A stretch of 28,284 bases of DNA from positions 1-28,284 of the forward strand of contig JALFRH010000035.1 in the NCBI GenBank assembly GCA_022785155.1, read 5' to 3'. The position numbers and the translations under genes were made by a program. Under the pieces are notes generated by a model. That model searched no databases, was not told where the DNA came from, and saw only the letters and a program-made list of their open reading frames with translations. This document shows, in pieces, positions 16,192 through 24,540 of this stretch. Position 1 is the stretch's first letter. Every line of letters begins with the position of its first letter. The DNA is from Spirochaetales bacterium (GTDB taxonomy: Bacteria > Spirochaetota > Spirochaetia > Sphaerochaetales > Sphaerochaetaceae).

Positions 16192-17841
16192 TCAATTGAA
16201 GTTGATTACAGACTTATCGTAATCAGCTGGAGCATCGAAGCCCAAGAAATTCATACATGTTGCAGCAATAGAAGAGATACCGAGACCTTCATTAAGTGTC
16301 TTTGAATACTCTTCCTTATACTCCGGATCATAGATGATACATGGCACTGGGTTTAAAGAGTGTGAAGTCTTTGCCTTAGGATCACCGTTGGCCTTTGTCT
16401 TAACACTGCCATCCTTTCCATGCTCATACATATCATCTGCATTACCATGGTCTGCTGTAATGATCATTACACCACCAGCCTTTTCAATGGCATTCCTAAG
16501 TCTACCAAGCTGGAGATCCATAGCTTCCATAGAACATACAACTGCTTCATATACACCTGTATGTCCAACCATATCGCCGTTAGGATAGTTAAGCTTTATG
16601 AAGTCCCACTTACCTTCTTCAACTTCCTTGATGACACGGTCTGTAATATCTGCACACTTCATCCAAGGTCTTTCTTCAAAAGGAACGATATCGGAAGGAA
16701 TTTCTACATACTCTTCCAGGTTTTCATCGAACTTTCCAGACTTGTTTCCGTTGAAGAAATATGTAACGTGGCCGAATTTCTGTGTCTCAGAAATTGAGAA
16801 CTGCCTTACGCCGCTTTTGCAGAGATACTCAGCAAGAGTGCGGTCGATGGCTGGAGGAGAAACGAGATACTGGTGAGGAACGTGAAGATCTCCGTCATAT
16901 TCCATCATTCCTGCATATTCTACGTTTGGAACTCTCTTTCTATCGAACTCTTTAAGATCTTTCGCCTCGAAGGCCTTTGTTATTTCGAGAGCTCTGTCTC
17001 CACGGAAATTGAAGAGTATTACACTGTCTCCATCTTCAATTGTTCCAACTGGCTTGCCGTTTTCAGCAATGACGAATGGAGGAAGATCCTGGTCGATGGC
17101 ACCTGTCTCTTTTCTAAGTGTCTCAATGGCTTCATGAGCGGAAGCGAAGGTTCTTCCTTCACCAAGAACATGTGTCTCCCAACCCTTTTTGACCATATCC
17201 CAGTTGGCATTGTAGCGGTCCATTGTGATGACCATTCTTCCACCGCCAGATGCAATCTTGGCATCAAAACTGCCGTCTGAGCTCAATTCGGCAAGGAACT
17301 GGGCAAATGGATCGAAGTAATCCAAGGCAGACATTTCACCTACATCTCTACCGTCAAGGAGAGCATGGACTCTTACCTTCTTTACGCCTTCCTTCTTTGC
17401 TTCCACAACCATGGCTTTGAGGTTATTGATATGTGAGTGGACATTACCGTCGGAGAGAAGGCCGATGAAATGAAGGGTGGAACCATTGTCTTTTACATTC
17501 TTTACAAGCTTCTTCCAGGTTTCACCTTCAAACATCTTGCCTTCCTCAATAGACTGGGCCACAAGCTTTGCACCCTGGCTGAAGACTCTTCCGCAACCCA
17601 TAGCGTTGTGTCCGACTTCACTGTTACCCATATCAGCATCTGAAGGAAGACCTACAGCTGTTCCATGAGCCTTAAGTTTTGTCCAAGGGCAGGATTCATA
17701 GAACTTGTCCAGGTTCTTTGTGACGGCTGATGCAACAGCGTCTCCTTCCTTATACTTGCCAAATCCCACGCCATCCATGATAACGAGGACAACCGGGCCT
17801 TTTCTTTCGATGATTCCGTTTTTCTTTAATGGTTCAACCAT
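16192..17841 (-). CDS. gpmI: 2,3-bisphosphoglycerate-independent phosphoglycerate mutase
   Basis: Glycolytic enzyme that interconverts 3- and 2-phosphoglycerate using two metal ions (manganese in most bacteria) and a phosphoserine intermediate. Motifs include VVLVIMDGVGFG (17-28), MGNSEVGH (71-78) with the nucleophile S74, the substrate-loop block ending DGRDV and the C-terminal metal site ADHGNADDM. Length is 549 residues, longer than the common 510. The stretch GGGRMVITMDRYNANWDMV followed by GWETHVLGEG resembles the plant/trypanosomatid-type enzymes. The ATG has GGAG eight bases upstream. It is the last gene of the lgt-aminopeptidase-gpmI unit, 24 bases after the aminopeptidase. Confidence 0.97.
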   Translation of the reverse strand: MVEPLKKNGIIERKGPVVLVIMDGVGFGKYKEGDAVASAVTKNLDKFYESCPWTKLKAHGTAVGLPSDADMGNSEVGHNAMGCGRVFSQGAKLVAQSIEEGKMFEGETWKKLVKNVKDNGSTLHFIGLLSDGNVHSHINNLKAMVVEAKKEGVKKVRVHALLDGRDVGEMSALDYFDPFAQFLAELSSDGSFDAKIASGGGRMVITMDRYNANWDMVKKGWETHVLGEGRTFASAHEAIETLRKETGAIDQDLPPFVIAENGKPVGTIEDGDSVILFNFRGDRALEITKAFEAKDLKEFDRKRVPNVEYAGMMEYDGDLHVPHQYLVSPPAIDRTLAEYLCKSGVRQFSISETQKFGHVTYFFNGNKSGKFDENLEEYVEIPSDIVPFEERPWMKCADITDRVIKEVEEGKWDFIKLNYPNGDMVGHTGVYEAVVCSMEAMDLQLGRLRNAIEKAGGVMIITADHGNADDMYEHGKDGSVKTKANGDPKAKTSHSLNPVPCIIYDPEYKEEYSKTLNEGLGISSIAATCMNFLGFDAPADYDKSVINFN

Positions 17842-17865
17842 ACGTTTATCTCCACTTAAACTATG

Positions 17866-19635
17866 TTAGTTTCTCTTTAATGGTGCCGTAGCTTCCTCAA
17901 GCCAAGGCTTTGTCTCTTCAAAGACATAATCGATGAGCTGGTCTTTTATCCACTGATGATAAGCATCGATCTGCCCGATCTCAACATCCGTTAGATATCT
18001 TACATCAATGAGTTTCTTTTCATATGGAACCATGGAAAGAACCTCAAAGTTATAGAATTCACCGAACTCTGTTTCAGTATATGACTGGACTGCAAGGATA
18101 TTCTCGATTCTTACTCCATGTCTTCCTGCTTTATATACACCAGGTTCATCGCTAAGTACCATTCCCGTCTCAAGAGGGACATCGATGAGTGCTGTGGATA
18201 TTCTTGCAGGTCCTTCGTGGACGTTCAGATGACAGCCTACACCATGGCCTGTGCCATGCATAAAGCTTTCACCTGCACACCACAGGAACTGTCTTGCAAG
18301 AACATCAAGCTGGACTCCCCTTGTTCCCTTGGGGAATATCTGTCTGGCCAAGGCCAAGTGTCCCTTCAAGACAAGGGTGTAATCCCTTTTCTGTTCCTCT
18401 GTCGCATCGGTTCCGAATAGAAGAGTTCTTGTAAGGTCTGTCATACCGAAAGCAAACTGGCTTCCTGTATCAAGGACAAGAAGTCCCTGACCTGTCACTT
18501 TCTTTTCATGTTCCTTGGATGGGCTGTAATGGCAAAGGGCACCGTTTTCCCTGAAGGCGCTGATAGGATCGAAGGATGGACCAAGATATCCCTCCATCTT
18601 CTTTCTTTCGCTCTCCAACATGTCTGCAATCTCCAGCTCTGTGTAGGAGCCAAGTGGATCCAAGGATGCCATGAAGTTTGCAAAGGCCACACCATCAAGG
18701 AAGTGGGCTCTTCTCATTCCTTCCAATTCCACTGGATTCTTTCTAGCCTTAAGGTTTGTGGTTATATCGCAGCCTCTGAGATTTCTCTTTTTATTAATGG
18801 CGGGAGCGAAGGCATATGATATTTTCTCAGGAGAATAGAAACCTACCCCACGACGGGTAAGGGATGCAATATCATCATAGACACTTTCATAAGGTCTGAT
18901 TTCATAATCTTTTGAAATCTCCAGGAAAAGGGAATCGTCAAATCTTCTCTTATCTACAAAAAGAACAGCTTTTTCAAGGGAAATGAATACATAAGCAACG
19001 AAAACAGGGTTACATGGGATATCGTTTGCCCTTAAGTTGGTAAGCCATGCAATGTCATCGATGCTGGCGATGAATGTCCAGTCCGCCTCACTCTGTCTCA
19101 ATTTGATCCTGACGAAATTGATTTTAGCAGAAGTTGTGAACCCGGCATATTCATCCTTCATCTTATATATTTTTGTGCATGGTACCTCTGGTCTGTCATT
19201 CCAGAAAGAAAGGAGATCCGGAGTTGAAACCAAGGATACTCCTTTTTTCTTCAATAGAGCGCTGTTCTTCTCGAAAGCGTCAATTGAGATTGTAGTTCCA
19301 TCTACACCTACCTTGGTGCCTTTCTGCATGTTTTCAGCAAGCCATTTCCAAGGATCTGGAGTACCATCGGTATCAAGCTTCATAAGCTTATACTCTGTAC
19401 CTTCGATCTGTTGTGCACCCTGGATAAAATATCTGCTGTCAACCCAAAGAAGAGCCTCGTCTTTGGTGATGACTACTGTTCCAGCGGAGCCTGAGAAGCC
19501 TGAAATGAATTCTCTTGTTCTCCATCTAGGTGCAACATATTCACTCTGATGTGGATCTGTGCCAGTAATGATCCAGGCATCCACTTCCGAGAGAGCCATT
19601 TGGGCTCTAAGGTTCTTAATTCTTTCGCTTATCAT
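17866..19635 (-). CDS. pepP: Xaa-Pro aminopeptidase (M24B)
   Basis: Cytoplasmic metallopeptidase that removes an N-terminal residue before proline. At 589 residues it has the three-domain form of eukaryotic-type aminopeptidase P: two creatinase-like N-domains (about 1-145 and 150-300) and the pita-bread catalytic domain (about 305-530). The five metal ligands are visible as D389, D400 (VLDTGSQ...TDLTRT), H464 (GTGHGVG), E497 (SDEPG) and E511 (RIEN), with the same 11-residue D-D spacing as E. coli AMPP. A C-terminal extension of about 60 residues (ending PWLEEATAPLKRN) is also typical of the long form. Its start lies inside lgt, overlapping by 20 bases, with an AGGAAAT-type ribosome site. The gene symbol marks function; the architecture is nearer the long eukaryote-like type than E. 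coli PepP. Confidence 0.93.
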   Translation of the reverse strand: MISERIKNLRAQMALSEVDAWIITGTDPHQSEYVAPRWRTREFISGFSGSAGTVVITKDEALLWVDSRYFIQGAQQIEGTEYKLMKLDTDGTPDPWKWLAENMQKGTKVGVDGTTISIDAFEKNSALLKKKGVSLVSTPDLLSFWNDRPEVPCTKIYKMKDEYAGFTTSAKINFVRIKLRQSEADWTFIASIDDIAWLTNLRANDIPCNPVFVAYVFISLEKAVLFVDKRRFDDSLFLEISKDYEIRPYESVYDDIASLTRRGVGFYSPEKISYAFAPAINKKRNLRGCDITTNLKARKNPVELEGMRRAHFLDGVAFANFMASLDPLGSYTELEIADMLESERKKMEGYLGPSFDPISAFRENGALCHYSPSKEHEKKVTGQGLLVLDTGSQFAFGMTDLTRTLLFGTDATEEQKRDYTLVLKGHLALARQIFPKGTRGVQLDVLARQFLWCAGESFMHGTGHGVGCHLNVHEGPARISTALIDVPLETGMVLSDEPGVYKAGRHGVRIENILAVQSYTETEFGEFYNFEVLSMVPYEKKLIDVRYLTDVEIGQIDAYHQWIKDQLIDYVFEETKPWLEEATAPLKRN

Positions 19636-20587
19636 ATTTCCTATTCCTTTTTGCTATCAAATTTACACATAAGAGAAGGGCCAAGCCTCCAATTACCATC
19701 AAAAGACAGAAGACCTGTCCTTTGGATATATTCAGAACACTTTCAAAGAGATAGATGTTGCTGCTATGTCCTATGACATATCCAATATCGCTGTCAGGCT
19801 GTCTGAAGTATTCCAAAATAAATCTAATCAATCCATATCCCATCAAATATGAGGCGAGTATGGTACCGTCGGCCATATTCCTCTTTTTCTTTATCTTCCT
19901 GACAACAAACCAAATGATGATGCCAAGTACTATGCCTTCGAAGAAAGCTTCAAACAACTGGCTTGGCCAACGAGGAAGGTTCACATAATCTCCAGGGGAA
20001 TAGACGATCCCCACTGTATCTGCAACACTTCTCACCCATTGGTGGGTGGTGGAAAAACGCTCTGCCGTCGGGAAAACCATACCCATTCTGGAGGTAGTGA
20101 CTCTTCCATAGAGTTCTCCGTTGATGAAGTTACCCAATCTACCCCAGGTATATGCAAAGGGAATGGCGGATGTGATAAGGTCTGCAAATCTTAGAAAGCT
20201 TATTTTCTTTACCTTGGTATATATCAATCCTGCAACAATCGCCCCTATGACGCCACCATGATAGCTCATACCCGGCAGTCCGACGAACTCTCCGTTTCTG
20301 AAGGGCCAGAAAATAAGCCAAGGATGACTAAAATAATAAAGGGCATCGTCATAGAAAAGGCAGGAACCCAATCTAGCTCCTATCAATAGTCCTATTACAC
20401 AATATATGAATAAGTCTTCCGCACTCTCTTTCTTTATATCCCTATTCTCCTTTTCCTTTAATAAACCCATAAAGAGGATATAAGCAGTGGCGAATGCGAA
20501 AACATACATCACTGCATACCATCTTATAGGTAGTCCTTTGATGACATATGGAGAAATCCAAGAAGGATAGTTTATGAAAAGCGACAT
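19616..20587 (-). CDS. lgt: Prolipoprotein diacylglyceryl transferase
   Basis: Inner-membrane enzyme that attaches diacylglycerol from phosphatidylglycerol to the lipobox cysteine of prolipoproteins. The 323 residues contain about seven transmembrane helices. Signature segments are GMSYHGG near 108, GRLGNFINGELYGR near 149 and RFILEYFRQPD near 256. The early IRWYAVMYVFAF is also typical. A loop of about 30 residues (RVTTSRMG... to WPSQLFEA) after the signature is somewhat long. The start follows a TATAAT ending six bases before the ATG. It opens a minus-strand unit with the aminopeptidase and gpmI, and would lipidate the lipoprotein encoded at 5273-5995. Confidence 0.97.
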   Translation of the reverse strand: MSLFINYPSWISPYVIKGLPIRWYAVMYVFAFATAYILFMGLLKEKENRDIKKESAEDLFIYCVIGLLIGARLGSCLFYDDALYYFSHPWLIFWPFRNGEFVGLPGMSYHGGVIGAIVAGLIYTKVKKISFLRFADLITSAIPFAYTWGRLGNFINGELYGRVTTSRMGMVFPTAERFSTTHQWVRSVADTVGIVYSPGDYVNLPRWPSQLFEAFFEGIVLGIIIWFVVRKIKKKRNMADGTILASYLMGYGLIRFILEYFRQPDSDIGYVIGHSSNIYLFESVLNISKGQVFCLLMVIGGLALLLCVNLIAKRNRKYDKRKN

Positions 20588-20593
20588 ACTGAG

Positions 20594-20622
20594 ATTATAT
20601 TCAATATATTCCTTTCAGTGAA
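20594..20622 (-). promoter_or_regulatory. Leaderless-type promoter of lgt
   Basis: On the minus strand, TTCACT (20622-20617; four of six match), 17 bases, a perfect TATAAT (20599-20594), then six bases to the ATG at 20587. An AAGG tract lies about 21 bases upstream of the ATG, too far for ribosome binding. Confidence 0.65.
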
Positions 20623-20680
20623 GAAAGCATCCACACACAATATACAGATTTATTATGTAGGAACTGCTGAAGTTTAGACT

Positions 20681-20686
20681 TATTAT
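20681..20686 (+). promoter_or_regulatory. -10 element of the CTP protease gene, leaderless geometry
   Basis: TATTAT ends seven bases before the ATG at 20694. No good -35 was found at 16-18 bases upstream and there is no Shine-Dalgarno, so the call rests on the -10 position alone. Confidence 0.4.
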
Positions 20687-20693
20687 AGATACT

Positions 20694-22208
20694 ATGAAAA
20701 AAGTATTGGTTATATTTATGGCTCTAGTGGTTTTGGCCACTATTTTATCAGCAGCTCCTTCAATCGAGCGTTATATGGCGCCATCGGCTCAATATGGCTC
20801 TTCGGACTCCAGCAGTTCAGCCCAGACAGCCGCATCCCTTTCGGAAATGCTCTATGCCCTAGGTAATCTCTACTCATATCTAGATACGAATTTTCTGTAT
20901 GAAATAGACAGTCAAAAGATGCAGGACGCAGTCATTTCTGCAATGATAGATTCCCTTGGGGATAAGTATTCATACTACATAACCCCTGAAGACGCCCAGG
21001 AATTCAGCGAGGAGACCACAGGTAAATATGTAGGAATAGGTATTTACCTTACAAAGGTGAACCCTGCATACATAGATTGGGAAGATCCGTCTACATATAT
21101 GGTGATCGTCACTTCCCCGTTCCCTGGAGCCCCTGCAGACAGAGCTGGAATCAGGGCAGGCGATATGATAAGCCATGTCAACGGTGTCGAAATCTATGAA
21201 ATGGATGCAAATGAAGCCAGTAAGCTCATAAGGGGAAAGGAGAATACTCCTATAACCCTTACCATCAACAGAGGATCCAGCGTATTCGATGTGACGCTTA
21301 TGCCTGAGGAGATTACAAGCCCTTCCACAGAAAAAGGCATCATTGCAGATAACATAGGATATATCAGGATTCTTGAGTTCTCACAGACCACACAGGATAG
21401 TTTCCGTTCTGATGTAGAGGAATTGCTGTCCCAGGGAGCAGAAAGCTTCATCATAGACCTGAGAAACAATAGAGGTGGCAGCGTCGATTCCTCCTTGGGA
21501 ATCGCAAATATGTTCATTCCTGACGGAAAGACTCTAATGACCACCAAATTCAAGGAGAAATCCAACAACAAAGATACTGTCTACACTTCCACCGGATATC
21601 TTGCTGTGGATGAAAACGTTCCTGTAGTGCTGCTTGTAAACGGAGGAACAGCTTCGGCAAGTGAAATCCTTACAGGAGCATTGAGGGACAACGACAGGGC
21701 TTTGGTTGTAGGTAGCCAGACCTTCGGAAAGGGCATAATGCAGTTCACCATCGCTTTTATGGGTGGATATCTCAACATTACAGTAGCCCACTATTACACT
21801 CCAAGTGGAGCCGATATCCATGAAATCGGTATTACTCCGGACATTGTAGTAAATGTAGACGAAGAATACAGCGACGAAGAAATGGATGCCTACTCTGCAT
21901 TCCTTAATGAAACCTACCTACAGGATTGGCTTGAGGAATATCCTGAGTATACAAAAGAGAATATCTTGGCCTTTGCAGAGCACTACAAAGATACAGGAGT
22001 ACCAGAGGAACTGTTGAAGCTCTTGATGAGGAACGAATACATCTATTCCCTCGATTACGATAAGAGACCTGTGGCGGACCTTGACTTCGACACCCAGCTT
22101 ATCAAGGCTGTGGAAGTGGTAAAGAGCGGTATTACAATAGAAGAGTTTGAAAAACAGCAGGAAACCATGAGCCCTGAAGTAAGGGTAAGCGAGGTTACTG
22201 TAATATGA
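20694..22208 (+). CDS. Carboxy-terminal processing protease (S41)
   Basis: Periplasmic serine protease of the CtpA/Tsp family. The order is: signal peptide or membrane anchor (residues 1-21, ending LSAAPS), a helical N-region (about 45-110), a PDZ domain (about 112-200) and the S41 catalytic core (about 215-390). The likely nucleophile is S321 in NGGTASASEI, and the general base is K346 in TFGKG; their spacing of 25 equals E. coli Tsp S430/K455. RNNRGGSVD at 257-265 is the family's glycine-rich strand. About 110 residues of acidic helical sequence follow the core. It overlaps rsmE by four bases and is divergent from lgt. Confidence 0.94.
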   Translation: MKKVLVIFMALVVLATILSAAPSIERYMAPSAQYGSSDSSSSAQTAASLSEMLYALGNLYSYLDTNFLYEIDSQKMQDAVISAMIDSLGDKYSYYITPEDAQEFSEETTGKYVGIGIYLTKVNPAYIDWEDPSTYMVIVTSPFPGAPADRAGIRAGDMISHVNGVEIYEMDANEASKLIRGKENTPITLTINRGSSVFDVTLMPEEITSPSTEKGIIADNIGYIRILEFSQTTQDSFRSDVEELLSQGAESFIIDLRNNRGGSVDSSLGIANMFIPDGKTLMTTKFKEKSNNKDTVYTSTGYLAVDENVPVVLLVNGGTASASEILTGALRDNDRALVVGSQTFGKGIMQFTIAFMGGYLNITVAHYYTPSGADIHEIGITPDIVVNVDEEYSDEEMDAYSAFLNETYLQDWLEEYPEYTKENILAFAEHYKDTGVPEELLKLLMRNEYIYSLDYDKRPVADLDFDTQLIKAVEVVKSGITIEEFEKQQETMSPEVRVSEVTVI

Positions 22209-22951
22209 GGATATTCCTCCTAGGCCAGGATTATGATGGATCTCCCTTGTATTCTTTGAAAAAAAGAGAGATCCAATATCTAGAAAAAGTACTCAGACTG
22301 GAGAAAGGTACCGTTTTTACAGCAAAAGACAAAGACGAAAACTACTATGAAGCCACTCTGGAAGATGAGGGTACCCTTCTCTTGAAGCCTACAATGACTC
22401 CAGAAGATACACTTCTGGATTCACTTTCAGGCTTTTCAGGTCCCTTTGCACCAATAGATGTATATGTTTCCATTCTAAAGGGAAAGAAGAATGAAAGCGT
22501 TGTGAGGGCCCTTACTGAAATCGGAGTAAGAAGAATCATATTCATGGATACAGATAACGTACAGGAACATGGTTTCTCAATACATCAGAGAGAGCGACTG
22601 GAAACTATTCTAAAGGAAGCTGTACAGCAAAGCGGATCCAAGCCTCCAGTTCTCTCCGGCCCCATATCGTTTTCAGAGGCTGTAGAAACTGCAGAGGGGA
22701 AAAGGCTCATCCTCCACCAAAGTCTAAGAGGAAACACCACATATTTGGAAAAAGTTTTCTCTAAAGAAGATATAAAAATTGTTGCATCTTTGTTTATAGG
22801 ACCAGAGGGTGGCTTTAGTGATGAAGAATGCTGTTTAGCTGAAAATAAGGGCTTCTTTTCTGTGCTTTTACGCACAAACATCTTGAGAGCAGAAACCGCT
22901 GCGGTATATACATCAGCTGCTGTTCAGTCACTTTTACACTCATTTTCCTAA
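22205..22951 (+). CDS. rsmE: 16S rRNA m3U1498 methyltransferase
   Basis: SPOUT-class enzyme that methylates N3 of U1498 in 16S rRNA with S-adenosylmethionine. Length is 248 residues, as usual. The N-terminal PUA-like part has YLEKVLRLEKGTVF (25-38); the knot region has FIGPEGGFSDEE (197-208) and the closing NILRAETAAVYTSAAV (225-240), which form the cofactor pocket. The KGKKNESVVRALTEIGV segment (92-108) is also typical. Its ATG overlaps the TGA of the protease gene, so it depends on that transcript. Confidence 0.96.
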   Translation: MRIFLLGQDYDGSPLYSLKKREIQYLEKVLRLEKGTVFTAKDKDENYYEATLEDEGTLLLKPTMTPEDTLLDSLSGFSGPFAPIDVYVSILKGKKNESVVRALTEIGVRRIIFMDTDNVQEHGFSIHQRERLETILKEAVQQSGSKPPVLSGPISFSEAVETAEGKRLILHQSLRGNTTYLEKVFSKEDIKIVASLFIGPEGGFSDEECCLAENKGFFSVLLRTNILRAETAAVYTSAAVQSLLHSFS

Positions 22952-22975
22952 AATAAGTTTCATTGACTCCTTTGT

Positions 22976-22991
22976 TTTGTTATGTAACAAA
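22976..22991. promoter_or_regulatory. Palindrome upstream of the AAA+ regulator
   Basis: TTTGTTA (22976-22982) and TAACAAA (22985-22991) form a perfect 7-bp inverted repeat around TG. It lies just upstream of a possible -10, TATAAA at 22997-23002, for the gene starting at 23021. The position would suit a repressor operator. Confidence 0.4.
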
Positions 22992-23020
22992 TTAGATATA
23001 AAGTAAATAATGAGGGGTCT

Positions 23021-24058
23021 ATGAAAATAGTTATATATGGAGAAGAAGGCCTATTGTCTTCATCTATTGTCAATGCTTTGAAAGATGGAGACGAGATAGT
23101 TTTAGGCGACAAAAAGAAGAAAATGCCTGAAGGAATAGATGTCCTTGCCCTATCGGAACGCCACTCTTCATATATAGAAGAAATATGGAAAGGATTGGAT
23201 CCATCCATATCTATTCTTGCAGCCTTTGAAAGTCCTGTGGGAATTGCAGAGTTTATGGGTAGTGGAAATGTATTCCATATACCATTTCAACACTCCCACT
23301 CCCTCCTTAGATCCACTATGGATAAAATAAGGACGCAGAAGATTCTGGAAAAGAGGCTGCAGAATCACATAATAGGCCATAGCAGGGACATGAAGAGACT
23401 AAGGGCTCAGATAGCGCATTCCTCCCAAACAGACCTTCCTGTGCATTTATTTGGGGAGACAGGAACAGGAAAGAGTATGAGTTCCAAACTTATACACGAT
23501 CTCAGCGGCAATAGAAAAGACTATGTCTACGTCAACTGTTCCAATCTGAACTCTTCCATAATAGACTCGGACCTTTTCGGTCATATAAAGGGAGCTTATA
23601 CATCAGCAGGAGAGACCAGGAAAGGTCTATTGGGCAAAGCCAACGGAACAACCCTTTTCCTGGATGAAGTGGGAGATCTCCCTTTAGATACCCAAGGAAA
23701 GCTTTTGGATACTATAGAAACAGGTTTCTACAGGCAGGTGGGTTCAGACGTAGAAGAAAAGACATCATTCAGGCTGATAACTGCAGCACAGAAGTCTTTG
23801 GAGGAACTATTGGAGGAGAAGAAGATAAGAAGCGACTTCTATTACAGAATCAAAAACTACTCCATCAAGACGGTTCCCTTAAGACAACACCCTGAAGATA
23901 TTCCCGACATAATAAAAGCATATGAAGAGAAAAGAAACATAAGTGAAGGCAGAATCAAAAAGGATTACAACAAACTCATGGGGTATAGATGGAGTGGAAA
24001 CGTAAGGGAGTTGTATCACTTTTTAGATAGGATCTATGTGGAACACCACTATGATTAA
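23021..24058 (+). CDS. Sigma-54-activator-type AAA+ protein lacking a DNA-binding domain
   Basis: A 345-residue protein. Residues 1-100 look like a degenerate receiver (MKIVIYGEEG start) without a clear phospho-acceptor. The AAA+ domain of the NtrC class covers about 115-335: Walker A GETGTGKS (145-152), LFLDEV Walker B (212-217), the arginine-finger segment RSDFYYRI (270-277) and sensor II GNVREL (326-331). The sigma-54 contact loop is GAYTSA (191-196) in place of GAFTGA. The sequence ends 14 residues after sensor II, so the usual Fis-type helix-turn-helix is absent. Such activators (H. pylori FlgR, for example) can work from solution. The ATG has GAGGGG four to five bases upstream. What it regulates is unknown; no sigma-54 promoter was noticed in the window. 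Confidence 0.85.
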   Translation: MKIVIYGEEGLLSSSIVNALKDGDEIVLGDKKKKMPEGIDVLALSERHSSYIEEIWKGLDPSISILAAFESPVGIAEFMGSGNVFHIPFQHSHSLLRSTMDKIRTQKILEKRLQNHIIGHSRDMKRLRAQIAHSSQTDLPVHLFGETGTGKSMSSKLIHDLSGNRKDYVYVNCSNLNSSIIDSDLFGHIKGAYTSAGETRKGLLGKANGTTLFLDEVGDLPLDTQGKLLDTIETGFYRQVGSDVEEKTSFRLITAAQKSLEELLEEKKIRSDFYYRIKNYSIKTVPLRQHPEDIPDIIKAYEEKRNISEGRIKKDYNKLMGYRWSGNVRELYHFLDRIYVEHHYD

Positions 24059-24168
24059 AGAAGAAAAGACACTAGAAAAATATGTGAAAAAACGAGACCA
24101 AAGCATACTATAATTCTTCTAAATCACGCTTATTATAAGAATTACTTCCAATTATCAGCGCCAATTAC

Positions 24169-24426
24169 CAAAAATGTGAAAAACTTGTGAAAAACTCGGA
24201 GAAAAAAGAGTTTTTCACATTTTCACATCTAGTGTTTTCCCTATTGTAAAATTATATAACTTTCATAATAAAATACATGGTTTAGTAAAATATAAATATA
24301 TACAATATAAAGAGTTATAAAAATATATACAAGCGTTGTACATTAGAGTGGAAAATGGGTCTTGAAATGAGTTTTCCACAGGATAATTCCTTAATGTGCA
24401 AAAATGTGAAAAACTTGTGAAAAACT
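24169..24426 (+). repeat. 28-bp perfect direct repeat (two copies)
   Basis: The copies at 24169-24196 and 24399-24426 are identical over 28 bases and differ immediately outside. Each contains two TGTGAAAAA boxes 11 bases apart. They flank the AT-rich core, 230 bases apart. Confidence 0.9.
24186..24219. repeat. 12-bp perfect inverted repeat in the box array
   Basis: TGTGAAAAACTC (24186-24197) and GAGTTTTTCACA (24208-24219) are exact complements around a 10-base purine spacer. Each arm carries one box, so this is a convergent pair of sites. As RNA it would be a U/A-rich stem. Confidence 0.8.
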
Positions 24427-24504
24427 ACATGTAGTGTCCCCTTTTTCATTATGTATTCCAGTCAAAAAACAATGGAAGGTGTAAATGTCGGAACCATCAT
24501 GAAG

Positions 24505-24534
24505 TTGAAGAATAAACCTTATGGTGTCTATAAT
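24505..24534 (+). promoter_or_regulatory. Leaderless-type promoter of the PfkB kinase
   Basis: TTGAAG (24505-24510), an 18-base spacer and a perfect TATAAT (24529-24534) end six bases before the ATG at 24541. No Shine-Dalgarno precedes that ATG. This promoter lies inside the longer open frame beginning at 24451 and supports the shorter protein. Confidence 0.7.
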
Positions 24535-24540
24535 AATTAC

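Larger units (their letters stand above)
24059..24540. other. Noncoding AT-rich block with DnaA-box-like array (candidate oriC)
   Basis: About 480 bases have no credible gene. TGTGAAAAA occurs at 24083, 24175, 24186, 24405 and 24416; the reverse form TTTTTCACA is at 24211-24219, TTTTCACA at 24220-24227, TTTTCCACA at 24372-24380, and TGTGCAAAA at 24395-24403. TTTTCCACA differs from the DnaA box TTATCCACA at one position, and TTTTTCACA at two. Several sites are 10 or 11 bases apart, one helical turn. Between the two clusters, about 24246-24332 is very poor in G and C, like a DNA-unwinding element. The neighbours jag and yidC are often close to dnaA. An alternative is a large transcription-factor array. 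Confidence 0.5.

Noticed and set aside
24169..24426. Repeats as a CRISPR array
   Set aside because: There are only two long copies with a 202-base gap, no regular spacers and no cas genes nearby.
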